Shown: positions 1-7,656, numbered from the stretch's first letter. The stretch: DNA of 64,000 nucleotides from Ureibacillus thermophilus (GCF_004331915.1 NZ_CP036528.1:1807145-1871144), one strand, 5' to 3'. The notes: generated by a model from the sequence alone, not told the origin. Numbers and translations: made by a program.

Positions 1-156
1 AACCCTTGGTAACTCCTATTGGAGAAACCAAGGGCTGAAAAGTCTTGAAGCTCGTTATGAAAACTTGTGTCAATCATCTTAATTGAACCGCCGTATACGG
101 AACCGTATGTACGGTGGTGTGAGAGGACGGGAGTTAATCGCTCCCTCCTACTCGAT
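1..156 (+). mobile_element. 3' end of a group IIC intron (domains V and VI)
   Basis: The segment ends in a typical domain V hairpin at 87-118. The arms ACCGCCGTA (87-95) and TACGGTGGT (110-118) pair, an inner TACG/CGTA stem carries a GAAC loop, and a two-base bulge (TG, 108-109) lies on the 3' side. The catalytic triad position reads CGC, as in group IIC introns. A domain VI-like hairpin (GGGAG...CTCCC, 129-145) follows, and the intron probably ends at CTACTCGAT near 156. Bases 1-37 form another hairpin (CCCTTGGT/ACCAAGGG), probably domain IV or the stem after the reverse-transcriptase gene. The intron-encoded protein and 5' end lie outside the window. Confidence 0.85.
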
Positions 157-164
157 TTGGAAGA

Positions 165-500
165 ATAAAACATTGAGTGGGGATGAATAACTATTTAGTG
201 CGGATAGGCTATTAATTAGTTTATATAGAAGAATGTTTGGTTCGGGTATCTCCTTAATTGGTGCGAATGGAATCTCATTTAGTGTGGATGCCCCTTCTAT
301 TGGTGCGAATGGACACACATTTAGTTCGGATACTCCTTTAATTAGTGTGGATGGAATCTCAATTAGTTCGGATACCCCTTCAATTGATGCGGATGGAACC
401 TCAATTAGTTCGGATACCCCTTCAATTAGTGCGGATGGAACCTCATTTAGTTCGGATACTTCTTCAATGGGTGCAGATGGACCTCTATTAGTTCGACTCC
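165..500 (+). repeat. Array of about 16 tandem 21-bp units, intergenic
   Basis: A degenerate core TTAGTGCGGAT or TTAGTTCGGAT recurs with an exact 21-base period. The GTG/GTT of the core falls at 177, 198, 219, 240, 261, 282, 303, 324, 345, 366, 387, 408, 429, 450 and 471, with a last copy one base early at 491. In the better-preserved part the units tend to alternate between GTGCGGATGGAAC and GTTCGGATACCCC versions, giving a 42-bp higher-order period. Because 21 is divisible by three, a repetitive reading frame (233-556) runs through the array, but it has no convincing ribosome binding site and no recognisable domain. The array begins about 10-20 bases after the intron end. A related array in the opposite orientation lies at 19071-19238. 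Confidence 0.85.
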
Positions 501-522
501 TCCTAAATACTTTTCAAGTCAT

Positions 523-568
523 TAGAAAAAGACTGCTAGAAAGATCACCTTTCTAACAGTCTTTTTAA
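523..568. terminator. Rho-independent terminator after the 21-bp array
   Basis: The stem AAAAAGACTG-TAGAAAG pairs with CTTTCTA-CAGTCTTTTT around a short loop, with A-tract and T-tract on either side. It can terminate in both directions, including for the convergent minus-strand cluster that ends at 674. Confidence 0.8.
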
Positions 569-673
569 AATGTGGTGAGGGAATAATATAATTATAGGGA
601 ATTGCATTGCCTATCAAAAATAATTCTTTTCTTAATATACCTCTCTATTTATATCAAGAAGGGGATTTATCTG

Positions 674-1573
674 TTAAGAATGTTTTTCTGTCGCATTATT
701 CAAGATATCAATTAATGTTGAATAATGTTCTGGAGCTTGGTTATTTAAAATTTCTCGTACTTTTAAATCCACAAGCATCTGCAATTTTTCTTTAATTGCT
801 TTAGACATAGTTGCATCTACATTTAACATTTCAAGGGTACTGATGACTTCGCTCATTTCAGAAACGCGGCGCTCTACATGTATGGATGTACGGTTCAATA
901 ATAAATTGGCCGTTTCTTCCAAAGGGCGTTTTGTCACAGAATTATTAAGCGACTCCAGCACGATGTCAGATACTCCATAGATGCTGCTAGATTGAATCGT
1001 TTCAATGAGCAGCGCGGAAAAACCTTTCATGAAAATGCTTCTAAACATTTTTATGGCCGATGAACTGCCGGCTTTTTCGCTAATAAAAGTAACCTTCATA
1101 TTATACGAAGAAGCAAATTCTTCAAAAACTTTTGCTCCTGTACCGCTGATAAACATCGGCACTTGGTGCTTCCATAACGGCACGCTGTCCATTACCGCCA
1201 CATCAACAAAGGCTGCACCAGTATTTTCTAAAACTTCTGCAATTGCTTCCTTCACCATAGGGGAGGAAGCATTGATGTCAATATATACATGCTTTTCTGT
1301 CAAATAAGGAGCCACTTCCTTTGCTATCGGAAGCGCCACTTTAGCACTAGTTGCACAAAACACATAATTGCTTTTTTCCATTAACTCTTTCAAAGAATTC
1401 ACCAATTCAACACCATTTTCTTTAGCCCGTTGTTGGATGACGGCGCCTAAAGATGGATGATTGGCATTGACATCAAACGCATAAATGGATTCAATTCCTT
1501 CTTGTTTTAATCCTTGGGAAATCAAGTAGGCAGCTTCGCCATATCCAATAAAACCGACGGATGGTGTTGTCAT
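674..1573 (-). CDS. NAD(P)-dependent dehydrogenase, 6-phosphogluconate/3-hydroxyisobutyrate dehydrogenase superfamily, DUF1932 C-terminus
   Basis: The 299-residue protein has an N-terminal Rossmann fold with GFIGYGEAA at residues 7-15 (GxGxxA pattern). A helical C-terminal half follows, in which Lys175 (SAIKMFRS) matches the catalytic lysine position of the beta-hydroxyacid dehydrogenase superfamily. The C-terminal half resembles DUF1932 proteins. I chose the ATG at 1573 because GGAGGA lies just upstream; a TTG 15 bases earlier falls at the Shine-Dalgarno sequence itself. It is the last gene of a minus-strand cluster behind an aldolase and a PIG-L protein, so it probably oxidises or reduces an oxo/hydroxy acid made in that pathway. 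The substrate cannot be read from the sequence. Confidence 0.8.
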   Translation of the reverse strand: MTTPSVGFIGYGEAAYLISQGLKQEGIESIYAFDVNANHPSLGAVIQQRAKENGVELVNSLKELMEKSNYVFCATSAKVALPIAKEVAPYLTEKHVYIDINASSPMVKEAIAEVLENTGAAFVDVAVMDSVPLWKHQVPMFISGTGAKVFEEFASSYNMKVTFISEKAGSSSAIKMFRSIFMKGFSALLIETIQSSSIYGVSDIVLESLNNSVTKRPLEETANLLLNRTSIHVERRVSEMSEVISTLEMLNVDATMSKAIKEKLQMLVDLKVREILNNQAPEHYSTLIDILNNATEKHS

Positions 1574-1600
1574 TTTTTCTTCCTCCAATAAAACTTAAGA

Positions 1601-2296
1601 TTATTTGACATCGTGAATATGATCGTAATATATTACATTTTCTTTTTGAAGTACTTCTCTCAATTGATAGAAATCTAGGCTTAATTCACCCTTAGCAATT
1701 TTTTCTTTTGTACCTTGTTCTTTTTCAATTCGTTTTTGCGTTGCTTCTAATGTGGAATCAATATCTTCTTTTTTCACAACGACAACGCCATCATCATCCG
1801 CCAAAATAATATCACCTGGATTTACTTCTACTCCGCCACAGATGGCAGGTGCATTCACCCAGCCGCCGCGATTTTTTGTTGTACCTTCTGAGTAAACGGA
1901 TTTTGACCAGACAGGGAATTCTAATTCACGAATGGCTCTTAAATCGCGAATGCCAGCTTCAATAATAAGCCCTTGTACACCGCGGTACATTAATGCGCGT
2001 ACAATCAATTCCCCGATCATGCCAGAAACACTTTCGCCTATAGTGGAAACGACTAAAATATCGCCAGGTTTGCACACTTCAATGGCAGCATGAATCATCA
2101 AGTTGTCGCCTGCTGGACAAGTTACAGTAACAGCAGGGCCGCAAATCGTTTTGCCATATTGAACAGGTTTAATGGAATGATGGAATAATCCTTGTTTTCC
2201 TTGTGCTTCGTATACAGTGGAAACATCAAATTCTTTAAAGGTTTCAATGATTTTTCTAGAAGGGCGTTCAAAATCTTTTATCACATATTTTTGCAT
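1601..2296 (-). CDS. RraA-family aldolase, 4-carboxy-4-hydroxy-2-oxoadipate aldolase/oxaloacetate decarboxylase-like
   Basis: This 231-residue protein has the RraA/HMG aldolase fold of class II metal-dependent pyruvate aldolases (GalC, LigK, ProA). The substrate-binding region GELI is at residues 95-98, the Arg-Asp pair of EAGIRD is at 117-118, and the acidic ADDDGVVVV loop comes later. In characterised relatives the enzyme cleaves 4-carboxy-4-hydroxy-2-oxoadipate to pyruvate and oxaloacetate and also decarboxylates oxaloacetate. RraA-fold proteins have several functions, but the PIG-L neighbour resembling GalB supports the aldolase reading. Its start codon shares one base with the stop of the upstream PIG-L gene, which implies translational coupling. 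Confidence 0.85.
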   Translation of the reverse strand: MQKYVIKDFERPSRKIIETFKEFDVSTVYEAQGKQGLFHHSIKPVQYGKTICGPAVTVTCPAGDNLMIHAAIEVCKPGDILVVSTIGESVSGMIGELIVRALMYRGVQGLIIEAGIRDLRAIRELEFPVWSKSVYSEGTTKNRGGWVNAPAICGGVEVNPGDIILADDDGVVVVKKEDIDSTLEATQKRIEKEQGTKEKIAKGELSLDFYQLREVLQKENVIYYDHIHDVK

Positions 2297-3021
2297 TAAA
2301 TTAGCTCCTCTCCGACTAATGGGAAGAATCGGTAGAATGCTTCCGCATATTTATATTGATTCTTTCCGGAGCAGCGGCGAGCATGGTTGCCACGTAAAGC
2401 TGCTTTTGCTGCATAGTAATCAATTAAGTGTTTTTGAGCTTTGAAGCAATTCATGGCTGCTAGTTTTTGTTCATAAGTGTCTGTAATATCAACGATTACA
2501 TCTGGTTTAAAGTCGCTGATTTCAGATTGATGAGGTTCAAAACCGAATAATTTTGCTTGCTTAATGCATGGCAAGTCCACATCGCGAACCCCGTTTGATG
2601 TAGCTAAAACGGATGTTTCAAAGACGAAGCTGGATACTGTTTCATGGTCTGGATTGAACGCATCTTTAGGACCGTGGGAAAGAATGATGTCCGGACGCAC
2701 TTCGCGAATTTTTTGAAGCAATTGCAATGTACGTTCAGGTGTAATTTCCATATGGTAGTCTTCATAATCCCAAATTTCGTAATTTGTTACGCCTAGATGT
2801 TTTGCAGCTGCTTCGATTTCAGCTCTGCGAACGGCTTTAACATTTTCTAAAGTTTGCCCTTCAATATTCCAAAGGTCATTGGATTCACCGCGGGCACCGA
2901 AACTTAAAATAATTAATGTTACATTTGCACCTTCTTTTACATATTTGGCGATTGTACCTCCCGCACGCCAAATGAAATCTCCTGCATGTGCACTAACAAC
3001 TAATAAATTTTTGTTTTTCAT
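2296..3021 (-). CDS. PIG-L family protein, GalB-like (4-oxalomesaconate hydratase type)
   Basis: The 241-residue protein has the PIG-L (LmbE) fold. The N-terminal metal motif reads SAHAGDFIW (residues 10-18) instead of the HPDDE of sugar deacetylases; this SAHxxDFVWR-like form is what I recall for GalB of Pseudomonas, a PIG-L-fold hydratase rather than a deacetylase. A second metal-site segment reads FNPDHETV near residue 140. GalB hydrates 4-oxalomesaconate to 4-carboxy-4-hydroxy-2-oxoadipate, which GalC then cleaves. The immediate downstream neighbour is a GalC-type aldolase, so the pair fits the lower gallate/protocatechuate 4,5-cleavage route. No ring-cleaving dioxygenase is in the window, so the true substrate remains open. 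Confidence 0.75.
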   Translation of the reverse strand: MKNKNLLVVSAHAGDFIWRAGGTIAKYVKEGANVTLIILSFGARGESNDLWNIEGQTLENVKAVRRAEIEAAAKHLGVTNYEIWDYEDYHMEITPERTLQLLQKIREVRPDIILSHGPKDAFNPDHETVSSFVFETSVLATSNGVRDVDLPCIKQAKLFGFEPHQSEISDFKPDVIVDITDTYEQKLAAMNCFKAQKHLIDYYAAKAALRGNHARRCSGKNQYKYAEAFYRFFPLVGEELI

Positions 3022-3048
3022 TTTCTACTTCCCTTATTATGTACATTA

Positions 3049-3059
3049 TTGTTAAATAA
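3049..3059. promoter_or_regulatory. Probable GntR/FCD operator half-match upstream of the PIG-L gene
   Basis: The site reads TTGTTAAATAA, one base away from the perfect dyad TTGTTAAACAA seen at 4370-4380. It lies 28 bases upstream of the PIG-L start and fits the FadR-subfamily pattern TnGTnnnACnA except at one position. Confidence 0.5.
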
Positions 3060-3118
3060 TCTTGTTGAAAGAGTTATAATCTCTGTTGAATTTTCTGTCA
3101 ATAGTGATAACGAGAAAT

Positions 3119-3142
3119 ACTGTCCAGAAAAATATGGACAGT
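3119..3142. repeat. Dispersed hairpin, ACTGTCCA arms
   Basis: Arms ACTGTCCA and TGGACAGT flank an 8-base loop between the GntR gene and the PIG-L gene. Related hairpins starting CTGTCCAGAAA occur at 7633-7656 and 57011-57046. Confidence 0.6.
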
Positions 3143-3147
3143 TTATG

Positions 3148-3789
3148 CTACATTAAGAAATTATGGTTTTCTTCAATGACTTTTCGAATATTGGCAATAT
3201 GTGTACGCATCGCTTTTTTCGCTGCTTCTGGATCTCGATTTTTAAGCGCTTCAAGAATTGCTTTATGTTCATTGTAAGAATCAACATTTCGTCCTGGAAC
3301 AAGAATAGTGCGGAGATGGTATTTCATTAATTGCGCTATGATCATATTGACCAATTCAACGGCTTGTTGATTGGAGCAAGCTTCATAAATAATTTTATGA
3401 AACTCTTTATTTAGGGAGGAGTAATCATCAAACTTTCCTTCATTTAAATAAATTCCCATTTGTTCATGTATGGTTTCTAATTTTTGAATAGCTTCATCGC
3501 TTAAACGAAGGGTTGAACTGTTGATGATCAGTTCTTCCAATGCTTCCCTGATTTCAAAGTAATTCAACACTTCCTCCAAAGTGTATGCTTTAACGGTTGC
3601 TCCCTTGTTTTCTTCGGTTTGAACAAGATGTTCTTGTTCAAGCTTCAATAATGCTTTTTTAATTGTATTTCGACTGACACCTATTTCTTTTGCTAGGTCA
3701 CTTTCGTTTAATTTTTGGGAAGGAAGGAAAATCCCATTTAATATCCTTTCTTTAATATACTCATAAGCTAAATCCATAGGTCTCTTCAT
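3148..3789 (-). CDS. GntR-family transcriptional regulator with FCD domain
   Basis: This 213-residue regulator has an N-terminal winged helix (LAKEIGVSRNTIKKALLKLEQEHLV) and an all-helical FCD ligand-binding domain. The FCD domain has a D..H..F...I pattern (SLNKEFHKIIYEAC) and a late His near the C-terminus, suggesting metal-assisted carboxylate binding as in FadR/LldR-type proteins. I chose the ATG at 3789 because AAAGGA precedes it; an upstream ATG at 3840 has no ribosome binding site. Operator-like dyads lie just upstream of its own gene (3814-3824), of the PIG-L gene and of the TRAP remnant, so it probably autoregulates and represses the cluster until the acid substrate binds. Confidence 0.85.
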   Translation of the reverse strand: MKRPMDLAYEYIKERILNGIFLPSQKLNESDLAKEIGVSRNTIKKALLKLEQEHLVQTEENKGATVKAYTLEEVLNYFEIREALEELIINSSTLRLSDEAIQKLETIHEQMGIYLNEGKFDDYSSLNKEFHKIIYEACSNQQAVELVNMIIAQLMKYHLRTILVPGRNVDSYNEHKAILEALKNRDPEAAKKAMRTHIANIRKVIEENHNFLM

Positions 3790-3813
3790 GACTAAAACAT
3801 CCTTTGATATTTT

Positions 3814-3824
3814 TTGTTGAACAA
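3814..3824. promoter_or_regulatory. Predicted FadR-type operator upstream of the GntR gene
   Basis: TTGTTGAACAA is a dyad matching TnGTnnnACnA exactly. It lies 24 bases upstream of the chosen GntR start, a position suited to autoregulation. Confidence 0.55.
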
Positions 3825-3886
3825 TATTATTATACATCATATCACGAAAGATGTGGTATATCTAGCAATGAGTATTTTTTCAAAAT

Positions 3887-4177
3887 TCAATGAATAAAAG
3901 CCGACGACATTGACAAAGGGTAACCGTAATTGTACTGTATATCGTTCAATAAATTGGAACGAGCTTCTAATTCCTCTTTAAATTTTTCAGCAGTTGCATA
4001 TTTTACGTGGCCTTCTTTTGCTTCATGGCCGAGTTTAAATGTATAAGTTTTTTCTTCCGATCCGGCATTGTTTGAATCTGAACCGCTGCTTGAATCATCT
4101 GAACTAGAACCACAGGCCGCTAATAGAATCATGGCAATTACCAATGTGAGAACGTAAAATAATGTTTTTCTCTTCAT
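3887..4177 (-). pseudogene. Truncated TRAP transporter substrate-binding protein (DctP family)
   Basis: The first 75 or so residues are a typical binding-protein N-terminus: a lipoprotein signal with lipobox LLAAC, a Ser/Asp/Asn-rich linker, then YTFKLGHEAKEGHVKYATAEKFKEE, which matches the start of mature DctP proteins. After ..ELEARSN the similarity stops and the frame ends 20 residues later. The family is normally about 330-350 residues, and no DctQ or DctM membrane gene follows. A good ribosome binding site (AGGGGG) remains. The gene therefore looks like the stump left by a deletion that removed the transporter while the catabolic genes survived. A secreted short product cannot be excluded but is unlikely to transport anything. 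Confidence 0.75.
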
Positions 4178-4303
4178 CCCAATTAACCCCCTATATAAAA
4201 TTAACCCCTTTAATAAATCTAAATGATTTTAATAAAATATACGTATATCAATCATCTCCTCCTTTAAATCTAACATACATGTTTCAATAAATTGTAATCA
4301 CTA

Positions 4304-4380
4304 TTGTTTAACCATAATTATGACCACTCCTTTATTATTTTTGATAGAAAAACAAAATTGAAATCAAAATTGTTAAACAA
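4304..4380. promoter_or_regulatory. Two predicted FadR-type operators upstream of the TRAP remnant
   Basis: TTGTTTAACCA (4304-4314) and the perfect dyad TTGTTAAACAA (4370-4380) both fit TnGTnnnACnA. They lie 66 bases apart (start to start) in the AT-rich region upstream of the truncated dctP gene. The rest of 4178-4519 shows no gene. Confidence 0.55.
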
Positions 4381-4519
4381 TAAGTTTCCTTAAATTATAA
4401 AGGAGTAAAAAAAGCGTGTCAATGTGTATTGGGGCCGTCTCAAAAATTTTTGCAATAAATGCAGGAAAATGGATAATCGAGGGAATATACAAGGCCTTTT
4501 TAAATAACATAAAAAAATA

Positions 4520-4548
4520 CCTTCGCTACGAAGGGCTCATAGCGAAGG
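4520..4548 (-). terminator. Terminator of the EcsC-family gene
   Basis: CCTTCGCTA pairs with TAGCGAAGG, followed on the minus strand by TATTTTTTTAT. One arm lies inside the last three codons of the gene, so the terminator overlaps its coding end. Confidence 0.75.
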
Positions 4549-5340
4549 CATTTCTTTCAGCCGCTCTTTTACTCTTCTTTTTCGATAAAGCATATCTCCC
4601 GTTTCGGCAATGGTTTCAATCATGTTTTTATTCGCGATGGAGCCAAAAAGGATGCCTGCAATGGGAATCGCTTGAAAAAATTTTTTCCAGCCGAATTGAT
4701 CCCGAAACGTATAAAACACTTCTTGCCACCCCTTTAGCTGCTGAATGACATCGGCGGATGATTTCTCATCTATCATTGATAAGTCTTTTAAAATCGCTTC
4801 TTTTCCAACGATGTCCGCGTTTGCAAATTGTAAACATTTTACAATGAAAATGCGCTCTTTTTTATCTTTTGGGTCATACCCATAAATCATGGCAATCTCT
4901 TGCAACGTTTTAAGAGAAATTCCTAAAATCATAGGAATGTCAACAACAAGGGAAAACAGTCCACCGACGCCAGTAGTGGCTCCTTGTATACTTGCAAATG
5001 CGGCACGGTTTTTGGCAAGCCCCTCTGAAATTTTGATCATATCTTCTAGAGGTAAATTCTTGATGTCTCCCAAAGACTGAATCTTTTTATATGAAGAAAG
5101 CTGATTGATCCATTTTAACATCGCTTCTTCACTCACTAAGTATTTCCCGCCGGTTTGAATGTAGCTTCCCAACTCATCCACTAATTCTCCAATCTTCTTT
5201 TGAATCCACTTTGGGGTGATTCGGTCTAACAATTTAAAAGGAATTCTTCCGAGTTTTTCCCAGAAAAAAAGATCTTTTTGTTTCTTTTCCCAAGTTTCAA
5301 TTTCTTTTAAATACGCAAGCAATTGTTCTTTCGTTTCCAA
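4537..5340 (-). CDS. EcsC-family protein
   Basis: The protein belongs to the EcsC family: a hydrophobic, glycine-rich central stretch (SIQGATTGVGGLFSLVVDIPMILGISLKTLQEIAMIYGYD) sits between charged helical regions, and the C-terminal part has a short hydrophobic IPIAGILFGSIANK segment. The family is named for a Bacillus protein encoded beside an exporter ABC system; its biochemical role is unsettled. I chose the TTG at 5340 because AAAGGAGA lies 8 bases upstream, giving 267 residues. The ATG at 5400 would add 20 residues but has only a weak site. It is a single-gene unit, divergent from the hydroxyacid dehydrogenase gene. Confidence 0.8.
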   Translation of the reverse strand: METKEQLLAYLKEIETWEKKQKDLFFWEKLGRIPFKLLDRITPKWIQKKIGELVDELGSYIQTGGKYLVSEEAMLKWINQLSSYKKIQSLGDIKNLPLEDMIKISEGLAKNRAAFASIQGATTGVGGLFSLVVDIPMILGISLKTLQEIAMIYGYDPKDKKERIFIVKCLQFANADIVGKEAILKDLSMIDEKSSADVIQQLKGWQEVFYTFRDQFGWKKFFQAIPIAGILFGSIANKNMIETIAETGDMLYRKRRVKERLKEMPSL

Positions 5341-5458
5341 ATTTGTCTCTCCTTTGTAGACGTTTTTTCTATATACGAAGTCTGTGTTAAAAAGTTTCAT
5401 CTCTCTTTAAAGGATTATTTCCAGCTATAAAGAATATTAAAGGAGGGGAGTGATAGAA

Positions 5459-6430
5459 ATGTATAAGATTTTTGTTACAAGCAAAGTTAGTGATTCTGCC
5501 TTAAATATACTGAAATCTGTTGGAGAAGTAGAAGTTTGGGAAAAGGAAGAAACTTTGAATGGAAAAACTCTACTGGAGAAAATCAAAGAAAAAGATGCGG
5601 TTCTTACGATGGTGAATAATTTTGTGACTGATGACATCATCCAGCAAGCACCGAAATTAAAAGTCATTGGAAATTGCGGTGTCGGGTACAACAATATTGA
5701 TATCGCTTCTGCAGAAAAGCATGGAGTGATTGTTACAAACACGCCTGATGTGTTAAATGATGCGACAGCTGATTTAACTTGGGCGATGATTCTTGGCATT
5801 GCAAGAAGAATCGTTGAAGCGGATAAGTTTGTTCGGGAAGGGAAATTTACCGGATGGCTTCCTCATTTATTTATCGGCAATATGGTTTATGGCAAAAAAT
5901 TAGGAATTATTGGACTTGGAAGAATTGGAAGAGCTGTGTGCAAAAGAGCCAAAGGATTCAAAATGGAAGTGTACTATTATAATCGAAATCCGTTACCGAA
6001 AGCGCAAGAAGAAGCATTGAACGCAACCTATAAAAATTTAGAAGATTTGCTAAGGGAATGCGATTACATCACCATTCATGCTCCTTTGAATGAAGACTCT
6101 CACCATTTAATAGGGCGAGATGAATTAAACTTGATGAAAAAAGATGCCTATTTAATCAATACATCCCGAGGTCCATTAATTGATGAACAAGCATTGTATG
6201 AACATTTAAAAGATGGAAAAATTGCGGGAGCGGCTTTAGATGTATACGAACATGAGCCTGAAATTGTAGAGGGTCTCTTGGGATTGGATAATGTGATGTT
6301 GCTTCCTCATATTGGAAGCGCCACTTATGAGACGCGGACAAACATGGCGGAACTAGCGGCTAAAAATATCGCCAATGTGCTTTCAGGAAAAGAGCCGTTA
6401 ACTCCTGTGACGAAAGGTTGGAGAAAATGA
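5459..6430 (+). CDS. D-isomer-specific 2-hydroxyacid dehydrogenase (glyoxylate/hydroxypyruvate reductase type)
   Basis: The 323-residue protein has the two-domain fold of D-2-hydroxyacid dehydrogenases. The NAD(P) motif GLGRIG is at residues 152-157, and the catalytic Arg237 (INTSRGP), Glu266 (HEPE) and His284 (LLPHIGSAT) are all present. GyaR-type enzymes reduce glyoxylate or hydroxypyruvate to glycolate or D-glycerate. AAGGAGGGGA precedes the ATG at 5459; a GTG nine bases earlier overlaps that site. The gene overlaps the next one by four bases (ATGA). Because that gene is glycerate kinase, hydroxypyruvate reduction to D-glycerate is the most likely reaction. Confidence 0.85.
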   Translation: MYKIFVTSKVSDSALNILKSVGEVEVWEKEETLNGKTLLEKIKEKDAVLTMVNNFVTDDIIQQAPKLKVIGNCGVGYNNIDIASAEKHGVIVTNTPDVLNDATADLTWAMILGIARRIVEADKFVREGKFTGWLPHLFIGNMVYGKKLGIIGLGRIGRAVCKRAKGFKMEVYYYNRNPLPKAQEEALNATYKNLEDLLRECDYITIHAPLNEDSHHLIGRDELNLMKKDAYLINTSRGPLIDEQALYEHLKDGKIAGAALDVYEHEPEIVEGLLGLDNVMLLPHIGSATYETRTNMAELAAKNIANVLSGKEPLTPVTKGWRK

Positions 6431-7560
6431 GAATTTTAGTGGCGCCGGATTCCTTTAAAGGGTCGCTCACCTCGGCAGAACTGTGCCGAATAATTCGAAA
6501 TGGAATGGAAAAAGTGCTGGAGGCTGAAGTGATAGAGATGCCGATTTCCGATGGAGGGGAAGGATTTTTAGAAAGCATTTGTTCCATTCATCCATATCAA
6601 TTGGAATTCGTGAACGCCAAAGACCCTTTAGGAAGATGGATTCAAGCAGAAATGGCGATTGATTATGAAAAGAAAACGGCTTACATCGAAATGGCAAAAA
6701 GTACGGGATTAACCCTTGTCAACGAAAAGGAAAGAAATCCATATCAGTCTTTTAGCTATGGCGTAGGAAATTTAATTTTACATGGTTTGGACAAAGGATG
6801 CCGTACTTTTGTGATTGGACTTGGCGGCAGTGCAACCAATGATGCAGGAGTAGGAATGCTTTCAGAGCTTGGGGTGGTTTTTCGGGATGAAAGTGGAAAG
6901 CCGATGACAATCGAATTATTAGAAGATATAAGAAAAATTGCAAGACTTGATTTAAAACAGGTGGATACGCGACTCTTTGAAGCAGAGTTTCTTTTAGCAA
7001 CGGATGTCATTAACCCATTATGCGGCGAAAATGGTGCCACTTATATTTTTGGACCTCAAAAAGGAATAAAAAAGAATGACTTGTACAATATAGACCGCAT
7101 CATTTTTCATTATGGTACTGTGCTGGAAAGACAGTTTCAAAAGGAGCTGCTCACTCAAGAAGGAGCTGGAGCTGCGGGTGGCATGCCTGCTTCCTTTTTA
7201 GCTTTATTTCAGACAAAAATTTGTCGTGGTATTGAAATATTAATAGAAACTTCCAAATTAAAAGAGATATTACCATCGATTAATTTAGTCATTACTGGGG
7301 AAGGAAAGCTAGATCAACAAACCTATAATGGAAAAGTCATTAAAGGTATTAGCGATTTCGTTAAACCATCCTCTATTCCTGTTGTTGCAATCTGTGGTAA
7401 AATTGAATTATCTAGAAAAGAATTAAAAGAATTGGGGCTTACTGCAGCCTTTTCCATCTGCAAAGGACCAATTTCATTGGAAGAATCAATGAAAGAGGCT
7501 AGAGGATTTGTGGAAGAATTAGCTGAAAATATGGCGGAGCTAATAAAAGTATCGATGTAG
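6427..7560 (+). CDS. Glycerate kinase (GlxK/GarK family)
   Basis: This 377-residue protein matches the glycerate kinase type-1 family from end to end: N-terminal RILVAPDSFKGSLTSAE, DGGEGF near residue 45, GLGGSATNDAGVGML near 135, GAGAAGGM near 250 and ITGEGKLDQQT near 290. It phosphorylates D-glycerate with ATP, in this family usually to 2-phosphoglycerate, feeding lower glycolysis. The ATG at 6427 overlaps the stop of the dehydrogenase gene, so the two are translationally coupled and form a hydroxypyruvate/tartronate semialdehyde to phosphoglycerate module. A strong terminator follows. Confidence 0.92.
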   Translation: MRILVAPDSFKGSLTSAELCRIIRNGMEKVLEAEVIEMPISDGGEGFLESICSIHPYQLEFVNAKDPLGRWIQAEMAIDYEKKTAYIEMAKSTGLTLVNEKERNPYQSFSYGVGNLILHGLDKGCRTFVIGLGGSATNDAGVGMLSELGVVFRDESGKPMTIELLEDIRKIARLDLKQVDTRLFEAEFLLATDVINPLCGENGATYIFGPQKGIKKNDLYNIDRIIFHYGTVLERQFQKELLTQEGAGAAGGMPASFLALFQTKICRGIEILIETSKLKEILPSINLVITGEGKLDQQTYNGKVIKGISDFVKPSSIPVVAICGKIELSRKELKELGLTAAFSICKGPISLEESMKEARGFVEELAENMAELIKVSM

Positions 7561-7561
7561 A

Positions 7562-7603
7562 AAAGGGGCCGGCTGAAATTTATATGGAGGCGGCCCCTTT
7601 GTT
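7562..7603 (+). terminator. Terminator after glycerate kinase
   Basis: AAAGGGGCCG pairs with CGGCCCCTTT around a loop and is followed by a short T-rich stretch. Confidence 0.8.
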
Positions 7604-7632
7604 CCTATAATAGTGGAATCTTGTTAGAAGTG

Positions 7633-7656
7633 ACTGTCCAGAAAGTTTATGGACAG
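7633..7656. repeat. Dispersed hairpin, CTGTCCA arms
   Basis: CTGTCCA (7634-7640) and TGGACAG (7650-7656) flank GAAAGTTTA. The left side, ACTGTCCAGAAA, is shared with 3119-3142, and CTGTCCAGAAAG is shared with 57011-57046. Confidence 0.55.

Noticed and set aside
165-500. Possible CRISPR array
   Set aside because: Units are directly adjacent with a 21-base period and no unique 30-40 base spacers; no cas genes are nearby.
233-556. Repetitive 107-residue frame with Ser-Asp-Thr-Pro-Ser-Ile-type repeats
   Set aside because: It is a by-product of the 21-bp repeat (divisible by three), has no convincing ribosome binding site and runs out into a terminator hairpin.
4416-4748. Plus-strand frame of 110 residues
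   Set aside because: It overlaps the EcsC-family gene on the opposite strand and its terminator, and has no ribosome binding site or domain.
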